From positions 124,001 to 188,000 of IMG/VR virus record IMGVR_UViG_3300032820_000001: 64,000 nt of DNA. One strand, given 5' to 3'. The notes beneath the pieces were generated by a model, which was given only the letters and a program-made list of their open reading frames with translations, had not been told where the DNA came from and made no database searches. Positions 35,377-43,199 of the stretch are shown in pieces. The translations under genes and the position numbers were made by a program. Origin of the DNA: a virus. Each line of letters starts with the position of its first letter. The stretch's first letter is position 1.

Positions 35377-35398
35377 TATTCATTATTATTATTTAAAT

Positions 35399-36037
35399 TT
35401 AGAATGTCAGCGCAGCTGAAACTGCCACAACATTCGCGTCATCATTGCCAGGGGTTTGTTGGCGGAAGTATTCTACACCAGCCGAAAGGCCAGGGCAAAC
35501 TTCTTTGGATACGGCGGCGGAAATTCGGTTTTCCACCAACCCACCTTCATTAGCGTGGATTTCATCACCAACACTCAAGTCGAGGCTCACGAAAGGTAAC
35601 GCAATAGTTTTACTAAGAGTTACTTTTTCGCGAAGAATCAAAGAGTCAGTGGTGACTGCAGTAATATCATCCCCAGCTTCCATCTGCAAGCGCAAACGGT
35701 TTGAGAGGTTGATACCCATAGGAAGACCAACACCAGCATTCAAATCCAAGTGAAGTCGGTTGCTTGATGTTCCTTCGGTGTTGGTGTTGCGAACACCAAG
35801 ACTTAGACCGATATTCTCAGTCACAGAACGAGAAACGGCGAACTCAGTATGCTCATAGCCTGCTGGTTTCGTCACCATGTCTCCACTAATGCTTAGATCA
35901 TGGCGGGTTTGTTCTGCCACAGACAGAGTATTATCGCCAAGCTTCGCTGATGCGCCAGCTTCCAAACGTAATTCGTCTGCATAACCAACGGTACTTACCA
36001 AAAACGCCATAACGGTCGCTAATAGTGCTTTTTTCAT
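35399..36037 (-). CDS. Outer-membrane beta-barrel protein
   Basis: The 212-residue protein begins MKKALLATVMAFLVSTVGYA, a Sec signal cut after YA, and then alternates hydrophobic and polar residues in some ten strands (for example TEFAVSRSVTENIGLSLGV and HLDLNAGVGLPM). It ends in VSAALTF; a C-terminal Phe is the BAM insertion signal. This is a small outer-membrane barrel, DUF2490-like or opacity-like. A phage copy would be inserted into the host outer membrane, perhaps masking receptors, as lambda Lom or other phage barrels do. It is a single-gene unit with its own near-consensus promoter and strong terminator, so it may be expressed early or even independently of late phage sigma. Confidence 0.82.
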   Translation of the reverse strand: MKKALLATVMAFLVSTVGYADELRLEAGASAKLGDNTLSVAEQTRHDLSISGDMVTKPAGYEHTEFAVSRSVTENIGLSLGVRNTNTEGTSSNRLHLDLNAGVGLPMGINLSNRLRLQMEAGDDITAVTTDSLILREKVTLSKTIALPFVSLDLSVGDEIHANEGGLVENRISAAVSKEVCPGLSAGVEYFRQQTPGNDDANVVAVSAALTF

Positions 36038-36055
36038 AGTTTTTTTCTCCTTTAG

Positions 36056-36080
36056 TTCGCCTACTGAATTGCAGGACGAA
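36056..36080 (-). promoter_or_regulatory. Leader hairpin of the outer-membrane protein gene
   Basis: In the leader mRNA, TTCGTCCT can pair with AGGCGAA with one bulged base. It sits between the transcription start and the AAAGGAG ribosome site (36047-36053). It may stabilise the mRNA or bind a regulator. Its first bases, TTCGTC, match an arm of the inverted repeat at 35277-35300. Confidence 0.35.
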
Positions 36081-36094
36081 GTTAAGTTGTACTT

Positions 36095-36123
36095 ATTCTA
36101 TCATAGTTAAAGTAAAGTGTCAA
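36095..36123 (-). promoter_or_regulatory. Near-consensus sigma70 promoter
   Basis: The minus strand shows TTGACA (36118-36123), a 17-base spacer and TAGAAT (36095-36100). This is a full -35 consensus, ideal spacing and a five-of-six -10. It reads into the outer-membrane protein gene. It is by far the best host-type promoter in the window, so the gene is probably transcribed by unmodified host polymerase. Confidence 0.9.
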
Positions 36124-36157
36124 GGTTAAAGTATTGGTTTAAGAATGACGCGGTGTG

Positions 36158-37219
36158 TCAACTCTTTTTAACGCGGATTTTGATTTCTCTGACCGCTTTC
36201 TTAATAAAAGGGGGCTCAAGATTAAATTCGGAATTAGGTATTGCTTTAAAGATTTTAGCCAGACCCTTATCTCCCCCAATAGAGGGGTGATCTAATTGTG
36301 GCATATCAGGACGATCTGGTGCAGCACTCGAAGGTTGTGGGAGATTCCCCAGATTCGTTGCAACTTTATTTGCGATTTTATTTATAACCACCTTGGCATT
36401 CTCAGCCTCTTCGGGTGTAATATTTGCCCACTTTAAAATAACAGGATCTTTAGTTTTTCCTATCGTTGCGATCATCTCAGGATTTAAGAGATTACCAGGA
36501 GCTTTATCGTCGGTTCGTTCATCTATGTTAGCCAATATCATCTGTTTTATTTCTTCCGCGTCTTTGCCAATTATATCCGTCTTTGCGTCGCCGCCCTTTG
36601 AGGGGAATTCATCAGAAGGATTTGGATCAACAGCGGCAACTGCAAGTTGGGCAGCTGCAAGTTTTTGAGTTTCGTTGCCGGGGAAGCCCAAATTATTTAC
36701 TGTAATGCTCGCCGCTGGATTAATTGCATAAGCTCCTGACCATCGGTGGTGGCCATCAAGCACATACGGAAGAGAAACGGTAATGGGGCCATGGCCGCCA
36801 CTTTCGATGGCATTCTTTAAGGCTTTTGCAGAACCAAGGGGGAAGGCCACGGATTGCATTAAATCAATAAAAGCCTGAGTGGGGTTCATATCATCCAACT
36901 TTATGGGCTTTTCTGCAGACACAGGTATTTTATCATCCGTGGATGAGCCATCATATTTTGAGTGGGCCATTGCTAGAAATTTCCGGACTTTAGAATCTTT
37001 ACCTTGAGGAGAGTTCATGAATGCTCGGACGCCGGCTGGGCCATTGTTAAAGGCTTTCTCGATGGCAACCGCTAATTCTTCTCGCCCTAAAAGTTCGATT
37101 TCATCATCCATCTTTGCTTGACTTGATCCTGGGAGACTTACCTCTTTGAGTATTTTTGTGGGTTTTCCCTCTTCTTCGAAGTGGCGCCAGTTTTCCATAA
37201 TTAATTTCATGTTGCTCAT
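36158..37219 (-). CDS. Tagged protein with ParB/Srx-like DGHHR motif
   Basis: The 353-residue protein begins MSNMKLIMENWRHFEEE, the cassette tag in its most diverged form. Around residues 150-175 it has PYVLDGHHRWSGAYA, the motif of ParB/sulfiredoxin-like domains, which bind nucleotides (ParB uses CTP). The C-terminus has a Pro/Asp-rich linker and a basic tail ending IRVKKS. AGGAGA precedes the first ATG by 7 bases. It is the last gene of the cassette in the reading direction. The tag suggests head packaging; enzymatic role unknown. Confidence 0.6.
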   Translation of the reverse strand: MSNMKLIMENWRHFEEEGKPTKILKEVSLPGSSQAKMDDEIELLGREELAVAIEKAFNNGPAGVRAFMNSPQGKDSKVRKFLAMAHSKYDGSSTDDKIPVSAEKPIKLDDMNPTQAFIDLMQSVAFPLGSAKALKNAIESGGHGPITVSLPYVLDGHHRWSGAYAINPAASITVNNLGFPGNETQKLAAAQLAVAAVDPNPSDEFPSKGGDAKTDIIGKDAEEIKQMILANIDERTDDKAPGNLLNPEMIATIGKTKDPVILKWANITPEEAENAKVVINKIANKVATNLGNLPQPSSAAPDRPDMPQLDHPSIGGDKGLAKIFKAIPNSEFNLEPPFIKKAVREIKIRVKKS

Positions 37220-37286
37220 AATTAAGTCTCCTAAAATAAGAATCTAACAATACTAAATAGCATTCTAGCACAGTAAGTGCCTTTTT

Positions 37287-37598
37287 TTAATGATCGTGGC
37301 CACACTCATATTCTTTTTTATTTTTATCTCCCCAAAATTTGAGATATATCATCCAAAGAATGGGGACGGCAACTGGATGGAGGCACAAAAGCCAGCTTAC
37401 GGGGATTAAAGCGTAAAATGCTGGGAAGTATTGTCCTAACCAATAGAATAAGGCCGGGAATAAAATATCCTCTACAATCTCCCATCCAATAAGGATGACG
37501 AGGAGAGGCATTCCATAATCCACTATAATCTTTTTAAAATTGTCTCGTTTCCAGAAAGAGAATTTATATTTCACTTTCTCCACAAATTGTTTAAGCAC
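37287..37598 (-). CDS. Small membrane protein, 103 aa
   Basis: An amphipathic basic start (VEKVKYKFSFWKRDNFKK) is followed by two or three hydrophobic helices (YGMPLLVILIGWEIVEDILF, FPAFYALIPVSWLLCL, VAVPILWMIYLKFW) and a tail with CGHDH. Inner-membrane location is likely. It sits between two cassette genes but lacks the tag. Function unknown; a lysis or superinfection role would be a guess. Confidence 0.68.
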   Translation of the reverse strand: MLKQFVEKVKYKFSFWKRDNFKKIIVDYGMPLLVILIGWEIVEDILFPALFYWLGQYFPAFYALIPVSWLLCLHPVAVPILWMIYLKFWGDKNKKEYECGHDH

Positions 37599-37600
37599 TT

Positions 37601-38110
37601 TTAAATCTTTCTATCTATGATTGCTGATTCTGGCGGACTCACAAGAATTTCCGAAAAGGTCATGTAGGGATCATCACCTTCCCAATACGCTTCTGCAAAA
37701 CCCCTCGCTCGATCTTCGTCGCCACGCTCAAAGGATGTGACTGCCTCAGTCCAGTATTCGGAATTTGTTCTAAATAAATTGTATTCTCCCTGAAGTCTTA
37801 TCTCGTAAGTCTCACCTCCGCCACGGGCTGGATAACTACAAAAACTGCCTCCTTCTGGGCCGTCAAGGTTCTCACACAAATAAACACAATCTAAGCGGCT
37901 GGGGCGTTCTGGAAATTGTTCTTTTCTGACTTCCTCAAAAATCTCTTCTACTCTGCCGTTCCCTTGGGAGCGAGGATTGGATCGCGGGACGTGACTGGAG
38001 CCTTGACGGATTTTGCCGTCACCACTCCAAGCTCCTGTCGTCTGCCAATAATAGGTTTGACGGGGGCCTTCGTTTAAATAACTTTTCCACTGTTCCATTA
38101 ATAGTTTCAT
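37601..38110 (-). CDS. Tagged ADP-ribosyltransferase-like protein
   Basis: The 169-residue protein starts MKLLMEQWKSYLNE. The rest has RPSRLDCVYLCENLD, GGETYEIRLQG, ARGFAEAYW and MTFSEILVSPPESAIIDRKI. This sequence of an early Arg-Ser pair, short strands and a late S-E-I-L segment recalls the ADP-ribosyltransferase fold, as in T4 Alt and ModA, but the ExE motif is not clean. It is ATGA-coupled to the next gene. If packaged and injected it could modify host targets at once, as Alt does. Tentative. Confidence 0.5.
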   Translation of the reverse strand: MKLLMEQWKSYLNEGPRQTYYWQTTGAWSGDGKIRQGSSHVPRSNPRSQGNGRVEEIFEEVRKEQFPERPSRLDCVYLCENLDGPEGGSFCSYPARGGGETYEIRLQGEYNLFRTNSEYWTEAVTSFERGDEDRARGFAEAYWEGDDPYMTFSEILVSPPESAIIDRKI

Positions 38111-38490
38111 TTTAATTTCCGCGCCTTTTCGATGGCAACATTGAGCATTTGTTTAACGAGCTGTTTGGGAAAAGTTTTAATCACATTGCCGTCTTCGGCT
38201 TCTTCATAAAAACCCTTATCCACATAATAATCCATCGTATTTTCAAGCATTTCTGTGTAGTCATCAGTGATACGATTATCATCGTTACGCGAGACGAGCC
38301 TTTCAACCGCCGCTGGCATATTCGTGGTTAATAAATCTCTCATATCACTGTGGAGTGATTCTGAACCGATTCGCTCAAGTTCTTGGTGGTTGTCCCAATC
38401 GTCTTGTGGTAAACCAACGGGCTTAAGCCTAGATGCTTTTTCATCGTTCTCATTTATAAATTTTTTCCACTGTTCCATTAAAAGTTTCAC
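38107..38490 (-). CDS. Tagged protein of unknown function, 127 aa
   Basis: It starts with GTG: MKLLMEQWKKFINE, ending in the I-N-E cut-site type. The body is acidic and all-helical, with no motif I recognise (for example DMRDLLTTNMPAAVERLV and YYVDKGFYEEAEDG). It is coupled by overlaps (ATGA and GTGA) to both neighbours. Inclusion in the cassette is based on the shared tag. Confidence 0.65.
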   Translation of the reverse strand: MKLLMEQWKKFINENDEKASRLKPVGLPQDDWDNHQELERIGSESLHSDMRDLLTTNMPAAVERLVSRNDDNRITDDYTEMLENTMDYYVDKGFYEEAEDGNVIKTFPKQLVKQMLNVAIEKARKLK

Positions 38491-39119
38491 TCTGCGTCCT
38501 CCTTAACAAGTTCTTTATCAACAATTTTATATCCGTTGACAACGCCGACATTGTAATAATCAAATCCGTCCAGTAAGCAAATCTTTTGTTCCTGAAATTC
38601 TCCGGTTGCTTCTTTCGCGCAGACCTGTCCGACGATTTCTGTAAATAGGGCGGGTGCGGCTTCTGGAGGTAATGTTTTTAAATGAACATTGTAGGCTTTT
38701 AATTCTCCGGCCAAACCGAACGGTGTTCCTGTCGAACCGAAAGCTTGAATGTGAGACATATAATCATGGATGGCTCGGAACTTTGCATTTGTAATTTCAT
38801 CGAATAAAGCATGATCTGCATCGATTGTTGCAACCTTCATTATTCCGTTCTCCTCGACATCTCGACGGATATCCGCATCGGTTTCGTAGGGGTGGTAATC
38901 AACAAATTGTACTTCGACTCTCGATTGAATTTGTTTGAACATCTTTTCGATGAATGGAACGGTGGCCTCAAAAGATGAAACAGCTCTAGGCTCAAAACTT
39001 GGTGCAGCCATGTAAGCCTTTGCAACCAAGTCACGATACAAGTCCCAGCCATTTGGCCCAGGCTTGAGCATGAGCTTTTCGTTCAAAAATCCTCGCCAGT
39101 TTTCCATTAGGAGTTTCAT
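38487..39119 (-). CDS. Tagged protein of unknown function, 210 aa
   Basis: It starts MKLLMENWRGFLNE. The body includes VEVQFVDYHPYETDADIR, MKVATIDADHALFDEITNAK, FRAIHDYMSHIQAFGSTGTP and KICLLDGFDYYNVGVVNGYK. The His-Asp-Tyr-x2-His segment could bind metal, but the family is unknown to me. It is ATGA-coupled to the 2H gene upstream and GTGA-coupled downstream. The tag predicts packaging in the head. Confidence 0.65.
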   Translation of the reverse strand: MKLLMENWRGFLNEKLMLKPGPNGWDLYRDLVAKAYMAAPSFEPRAVSSFEATVPFIEKMFKQIQSRVEVQFVDYHPYETDADIRRDVEENGIMKVATIDADHALFDEITNAKFRAIHDYMSHIQAFGSTGTPFGLAGELKAYNVHLKTLPPEAAPALFTEIVGQVCAKEATGEFQEQKICLLDGFDYYNVGVVNGYKIVDKELVKEDAE

Positions 39120-39634
39120 TTTACACTGTCTCCTGGATTTCCCGTAAGGTTGGCTAATGAAACATGAAATATGCGCTCTGGTTCGGGGTTGGGAGAACCG
39201 CCGATCATTTCCATTATAAGATTAACATAATCTCTCATATCTTGCTGGTTCGCAACATTTGCCACCCACGACATTCTCTGGAGATCTTCAGCCACCTTCA
39301 TTTGGGGTGGTTCACTCAAATCCAGTTGAACTGGGGGTGGTTCAGGAAGCTTGTTTTCTTTGCCCATTTGTTTGAGTAATTTTTTATAAGGTTTTAAAAC
39401 ACTCTGGTGGGCTAGCGTCACATGAAAATTTTCAGGTGTCAGCGGTACAGGAGAGGCTGACGATCCGGGTTTCCAGGGAATTTCAACCTTCTCCGGTAAT
39501 TTATTTAATGCTTCCTGTGCCTGGGAGACAATATCTGACGAGGGCATTAATTTAAGGATGCCGCTAAACTTAACTTTGGGCTGCCCCTCTTCTTCTGTCA
39601 TATATTCTCGCCAGTTTTCCATTAATAATTTCAT
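39116..39634 (-). CDS. Tagged 2H phosphoesterase (LigT/Acb1-like)
   Basis: The 172-residue protein starts MKLLMENWREYMTE. It has the two 2H motifs: FHVTLAH (His71, Thr73) and FHVSLANLTG (His157, Ser159). 2H enzymes cut 2',5' or 2',3'-cyclic phosphodiester bonds. T4 Acb1 (gene 57B) is a 2H enzyme that destroys cyclic oligonucleotides made by CBASS defence. Others act on RNA ends. The combination of a capsid-type tag with a 2H enzyme suggests a protein delivered with the DNA. ATGA overlaps on both sides. Confidence 0.68.
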   Translation of the reverse strand: MKLLMENWREYMTEEEGQPKVKFSGILKLMPSSDIVSQAQEALNKLPEKVEIPWKPGSSASPVPLTPENFHVTLAHQSVLKPYKKLLKQMGKENKLPEPPPVQLDLSEPPQMKVAEDLQRMSWVANVANQQDMRDYVNLIMEMIGGSPNPEPERIFHVSLANLTGNPGDSVK

Positions 39635-40326
39635 GCCTCTAAACTCCTTAAAAAATCGACGGTGCTAGAGATATTATCTGCAGAGTGATGTATAGCTTCT
39701 CCTCCGGCTTGTTCAAATTGATCTATATATTTGGTGCGGTCATCAATTAAAATAGCTCGTCCTCCTGCGTCGATGATTCCCAGGTTCTGGAGGGCAGCGC
39801 CTTTTTCACCGGTAATAATTATATTATCGATTTCTGGAAAGTGATGAGATAACCATTCTTTCTTTCCTTCCGCCGAAGCATCATCAACTGGCGATGTCAA
39901 CACATGTACATTTCCCAGACCTTGGGCCAAGTCCACCATTTCTTTCGCTCCGGGAAGGATTCCCATATCAGCCCACACTTGAGAATCGTTGGAAATAAGG
40001 GAAAACAAATAATCACTAATTCTCTTTTCCACTTTGGTTCTTTCTTGGCCTGCATCTTTTCTGGCTGTCATCTCTTCTAGTTCTTTGGGAGTTATTGGTG
40101 TAGTTCTTCCTTCTTCTTCCATCACCTTCTGGAGTCTTCTCAGTGCTTTTCGTTTGGATTTGGATTCGGCATAAAACTCATCTGGATTTTTATCTATTGT
40201 GCTGTTAATTAATTCTGCAACTTTGCCAGCGAAATCAACTAACACACCATCCATATCAAAAAAGATATTAACGCCTTCGGTATCTTCATTCAAATACTGT
40301 CGCCAATTTTCCATTAAAAGTCTCAT
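39631..40326 (-). CDS. Tagged HAD-family 5'-nucleotidase-like protein
   Basis: The 231-residue protein starts MRLLMENWRQYLNE. It has the HAD motif NIFFDMDGVLVDF (Asp24 and Asp26), HVLTSPVDD (motif II), KGAALQ and ILIDDRTKYI (motif IV Asp-Asp), a pattern close to deoxyribonucleotidases of the NT5C kind. These remove phosphate from nucleoside monophosphates. The insert of about 60 charged residues after motif I would be the cap. It is the first tagged gene in the reading direction and has an upstream ribosome site; the 16-bp palindrome at 40354 lies before it. Confidence 0.75.
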   Translation of the reverse strand: MRLLMENWRQYLNEDTEGVNIFFDMDGVLVDFAGKVAELINSTIDKNPDEFYAESKSKRKALRRLQKVMEEEGRTTPITPKELEEMTARKDAGQERTKVEKRISDYLFSLISNDSQVWADMGILPGAKEMVDLAQGLGNVHVLTSPVDDASAEGKKEWLSHHFPEIDNIIITGEKGAALQNLGIIDAGGRAILIDDRTKYIDQFEQAGGEAIHHSADNISSTVDFLRSLEA

Positions 40327-40353
40327 AAAATCTCTTTTTCCCTTTAAAAACAG

Positions 40354-40369
40354 GTACTTACGTAAGTAC
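40354..40369. repeat. 16-bp perfect palindrome before the tagged cassette
   Basis: GTACTTACGTAAGTAC is its own reverse complement. It lies in the 49-base gap between the 60-aa membrane gene and the first tagged gene, 28 bases before the start codon. It is a candidate operator for the cassette; a methylation or integration site is less likely. Confidence 0.55.
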
Positions 40370-40375
40370 TTGATT

Positions 40376-40558
40376 TTATTGGTGTTTTTTTGACGGTTTT
40401 GGCCGCTTTTTAAACTTCTTTTCTACCTGCTCAAGACGAACCTTAATAAGCTCCGTTTCAATTTCAAGTTCTCGAAGGGTTGTGCCAACATAAGTCATCA
40501 TTCCAATAACCAATGCAGTCACCACCGCTGTTCCTACTTTTGCTAAATCAATTTTCAT
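40376..40558 (-). CDS. 60-aa membrane-anchored basic protein
   Basis: Residues 8-28 (VGTAVVTALVIGMMTYVGTT) form one transmembrane helix, followed by a coiled-coil-like ELEIETELIKVRLEQVEKKF and a Lys/Pro-rich tail. Size and layout recall small phage spanin- or Rz-like or Imm-like proteins, but no lipobox or signal peptide cleavage site is seen. It lies between the SH3-like gene and the cassette. Function unknown. Confidence 0.62.
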   Translation of the reverse strand: MKIDLAKVGTAVVTALVIGMMTYVGTTLRELEIETELIKVRLEQVEKKFKKRPKPSKKHQ

Positions 40559-40579
40559 AAAAATAAGTAGTATCTTGTT

Positions 40580-40783
40580 TTAAGATAGCTTCTCTAAATC
40601 GTATCTACGCTCGTAAAACGAGTAATATCCAATCCATGGACTCTCGACAAGCCAATGAACTGTATACTCTGTTTTGTGGCTTGGTTCATAATTCACAACG
40701 ATTCCGACACAATTATCATTATGGATAGATGTCCCTCTAACCAAATCTCCCACCAGAATGTCTTCGTGAATGCTATAATTCAT
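40580..40783 (-). CDS. Small SH3-like barrel protein, 67 aa
   Basis: The protein has GDLVRGTSIHNDNCVGIVVN and VHWLVESPWIGYYS, a five-strand pattern like small SH3/KOW barrels. A similar sequence (GDLVRESIFHRGN, then YGIVVDRLTIKG) is encoded at 56996-57229, so these are paralogues. It begins immediately after the Lon stop codon. Function unknown; such small barrels occur in T4-like phages. Confidence 0.65.
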   Translation of the reverse strand: MNYSIHEDILVGDLVRGTSIHNDNCVGIVVNYEPSHKTEYTVHWLVESPWIGYYSFYERRYDLEKLS

Positions 40784-43138
40784 TTATTCCAAAGCTAGTG
40801 CAAAAACTTCCTCCACCGTTTCGGGAAAGAAGAATTCAACCTCTTCTTTGATTTTATCTGGAACATCTTTCATATCCTTCTCATTTTTTGGAGGAAGGAG
40901 TATTCTTTTGATTCCTAAGCGGTGAGCAGCAATAACTTTCTCTTTGATTCCGCCCACAGGCAGCACCAGACCGCGCAGGCTCGTTTCTCCGGTCATTGCA
41001 GTGTCCGAGCGTACCTTCTTGTCACTTAATAGCGAAACGAGTGCTGTGCTTATTGCAATGCCTGCTGAGGGGCCGTCCTTTGGGGTTGCCCCAGCTGGGA
41101 AATGGATATGGAGATCTGTTTCTTCTAAAAAGTTCTTGTTCTCTTCTTTTGTGAGGCCAAGAGCAATTGCTTTGGATCGAATTAAACTTACTGCAGTCTT
41201 TGCAGATTCGGTCATGACGTCGCCAATCTTACCAGTTAAAGTTAAATTTCCTTTGCCGGGCATTTTGGTGGCTTCGATATATAATATATCTCCCCCGGAA
41301 GCAGTCCAAGCTAAACCAGTTGAAACACCAGGATTTCTTGCTCTTGTATCGGGCTCAACGTCAAATTTTTCTGGACCAAGAAATGTATCAAGATTATAAG
41401 TATTTATAATTTTAATGATGTGTTGCGGCTGTTCTTTTTCTTGTTCCTTGGCAACCAATGCCGCAACATAACGGCATACTTTGGCAATTTGTCTTTCAAG
41501 CCCCCGGACTCCAGCCTCTCTGGTATATTGCAAAATAATTTTATTAAGGGCGCCCGGTTTAATGATGATATTAGTATCAGAGAGTCCATTCTTTTTTATT
41601 TGTTTTGGGACAAGATGTTTGGTTGCAATATTTTCCTTTTCTTCGTATGTATATCCAGATAATTCTATAATTTCCATTCGATCACGAAGAGGCCCAGATA
41701 TTGTTCTGAGACTATTGGCTGTTGCAATAAAAAGGCAATTTGAAAGATCAATTGGAATATCAAGGTAGTGATCCATAAATTCATTGTTCTGCTCTGGATC
41801 AAGAACCTCTAGCATCGCTGATGCTGGATCTCCTTTATAATCTTTGCTCATCTTATCAATCTCATCGAGTAAAAAGAGTGGGTTGTTGACGCCAATATTT
41901 ATCATCGACTTTACTATTTTTCCTGGCATGGCGCCGATATAAGTTTTTCGATGGCCTCTAATTTCTGATTCATCGCCGACGCCGCCGAGAGAAACTCTTT
42001 TCATTTTGCGACCTAAAGCTTGGGCAATTGATTTTCCTAGCGAAGTTTTGCCAACTCCAGGTGGCCCAACCAAACAAAGGATTGGCCCTTTCATATCGTC
42101 CTTTAATTTACGGACAGCAAGATATTCAATAATTCTATCCTTAACGTCGTCAAGGCCATGGTGGTCATCGTCAAGTTGTTTTTTCACATCTGTCAATTTT
42201 AGACTATCGCGGGTATAAACATCCCAGGGAAAATCTAAAATAGTTTCAAGATAATTTAGAGAAACATTATATTCCGCCTGATTTGGCTGCATATTACGCA
42301 TCCTCTTAATTTCTTTCGTGGCTGTCTTAACAACCTCATCAGGTAAATCAATGTTTTTCATCTTTTCCTTGAAAACATTTAACTCATCATTTTCTTCGGC
42401 GCCTTCGCCAAGCTCTTGATTAATTGCTCTGAGTTGTTGGCGCAAATAATATTCTCTTTGATTCCTTGAAATTTCTTCTTTAACTGATGTATTAATTTTA
42501 TCTGAGAGGACGAGCATTTCGTGCTTTCTTCCTAAAATTTCCATGGCCTTTATAACTCTTTGGCTTACATCATATGTTTCCAGTACTGCTTGTCTTTCCT
42601 CAACCGCTTCACCTAAGTTTCCTGCTACCACGTCGGCCAAGACCCCAGGATCTTCGATGGTATCAATAAAGTTCTTGACGCTTGAAGGAATTTCAGGGAG
42701 AGCAGAAATAATATCGAAAGAAGTTTCTCTTAAAGTTTGAAATAGTAATTGAAGTTCACTTGAATTCGATGAAGGTGGAATTTCAGGATATTCTACTGCT
42801 GCAGTAAAGAACGGTTCTGAGGTATTCATTTCACTATATTCAATTCTTCTTATTCCCTCGATAATTACATTATAATTACCATCGGAGGTTTTAGAAAATT
42901 TTATAATTTTCGCTAACGTTCCAACTTTATATAAATCTAAATCAATTGGTTCTTCAACCTCTACGTCTTTTTGAGCCACGACGCCAAATTCAGTTCCCGT
43001 CTTGATAACTGCATTGATTAATTTTAAAGATTTCTCTCGACCAATTAAAAGAGGCATAACTGTGCCAGGAAAGAACACTGCATTTTTTAAAGGCAGGATA
43101 GGTATTAAATTGTCTTTTCCTTTATTTATTCCAAACAA
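40784..43138 (-). CDS. lon: Full-length Lon protease (ATP-dependent)
   Basis: The 784-residue protein has all Lon parts: N-terminal domain (IPILPLKNAVFFPGTVMPLL), a coiled region, AAA+ module with Walker A GPPGVGKTS (about 358-366), Walker B FLLDEIDK (about 422-429), TANSLRTI sensor and RDRMEII arginine finger, and the protease domain with Ser691 in KDGPSAGIAIST and Lys732 in LPVGGIKEK. It is complete and looks active. Lon removes damaged or regulatory proteins. It is transcribed with the 121-aa gene from a promoter at 43.7 kb. Full-length Lon is unusual in phages; T4 instead makes a Lon inhibitor (PinA). Confidence 0.95.
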   Translation of the reverse strand: MFGINKGKDNLIPILPLKNAVFFPGTVMPLLIGREKSLKLINAVIKTGTEFGVVAQKDVEVEEPIDLDLYKVGTLAKIIKFSKTSDGNYNVIIEGIRRIEYSEMNTSEPFFTAAVEYPEIPPSSNSSELQLLFQTLRETSFDIISALPEIPSSVKNFIDTIEDPGVLADVVAGNLGEAVEERQAVLETYDVSQRVIKAMEILGRKHEMLVLSDKINTSVKEEISRNQREYYLRQQLRAINQELGEGAEENDELNVFKEKMKNIDLPDEVVKTATKEIKRMRNMQPNQAEYNVSLNYLETILDFPWDVYTRDSLKLTDVKKQLDDDHHGLDDVKDRIIEYLAVRKLKDDMKGPILCLVGPPGVGKTSLGKSIAQALGRKMKRVSLGGVGDESEIRGHRKTYIGAMPGKIVKSMINIGVNNPLFLLDEIDKMSKDYKGDPASAMLEVLDPEQNNEFMDHYLDIPIDLSNCLFIATANSLRTISGPLRDRMEIIELSGYTYEEKENIATKHLVPKQIKKNGLSDTNIIIKPGALNKIILQYTREAGVRGLERQIAKVCRYVAALVAKEQEKEQPQHIIKIINTYNLDTFLGPEKFDVEPDTRARNPGVSTGLAWTASGGDILYIEATKMPGKGNLTLTGKIGDVMTESAKTAVSLIRSKAIALGLTKEENKNFLEETDLHIHFPAGATPKDGPSAGIAISTALVSLLSDKKVRSDTAMTGETSLRGLVLPVGGIKEKVIAAHRLGIKRILLPPKNEKDMKDVPDKIKEEVEFFFPETVEEVFALALE

Positions 43139-43199
43139 AATTTAACTCTCTTTCTCTAATGGTTACATAAGTAATTATGCTGGAAGTAGGGCAACCATC

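Noticed and set aside
37262-37290. GCAC-AGTAA-GTGC stem followed by T run, a plus-strand terminator
   Set aside because: No plus-strand gene leads into it and the stem has only four pairs.
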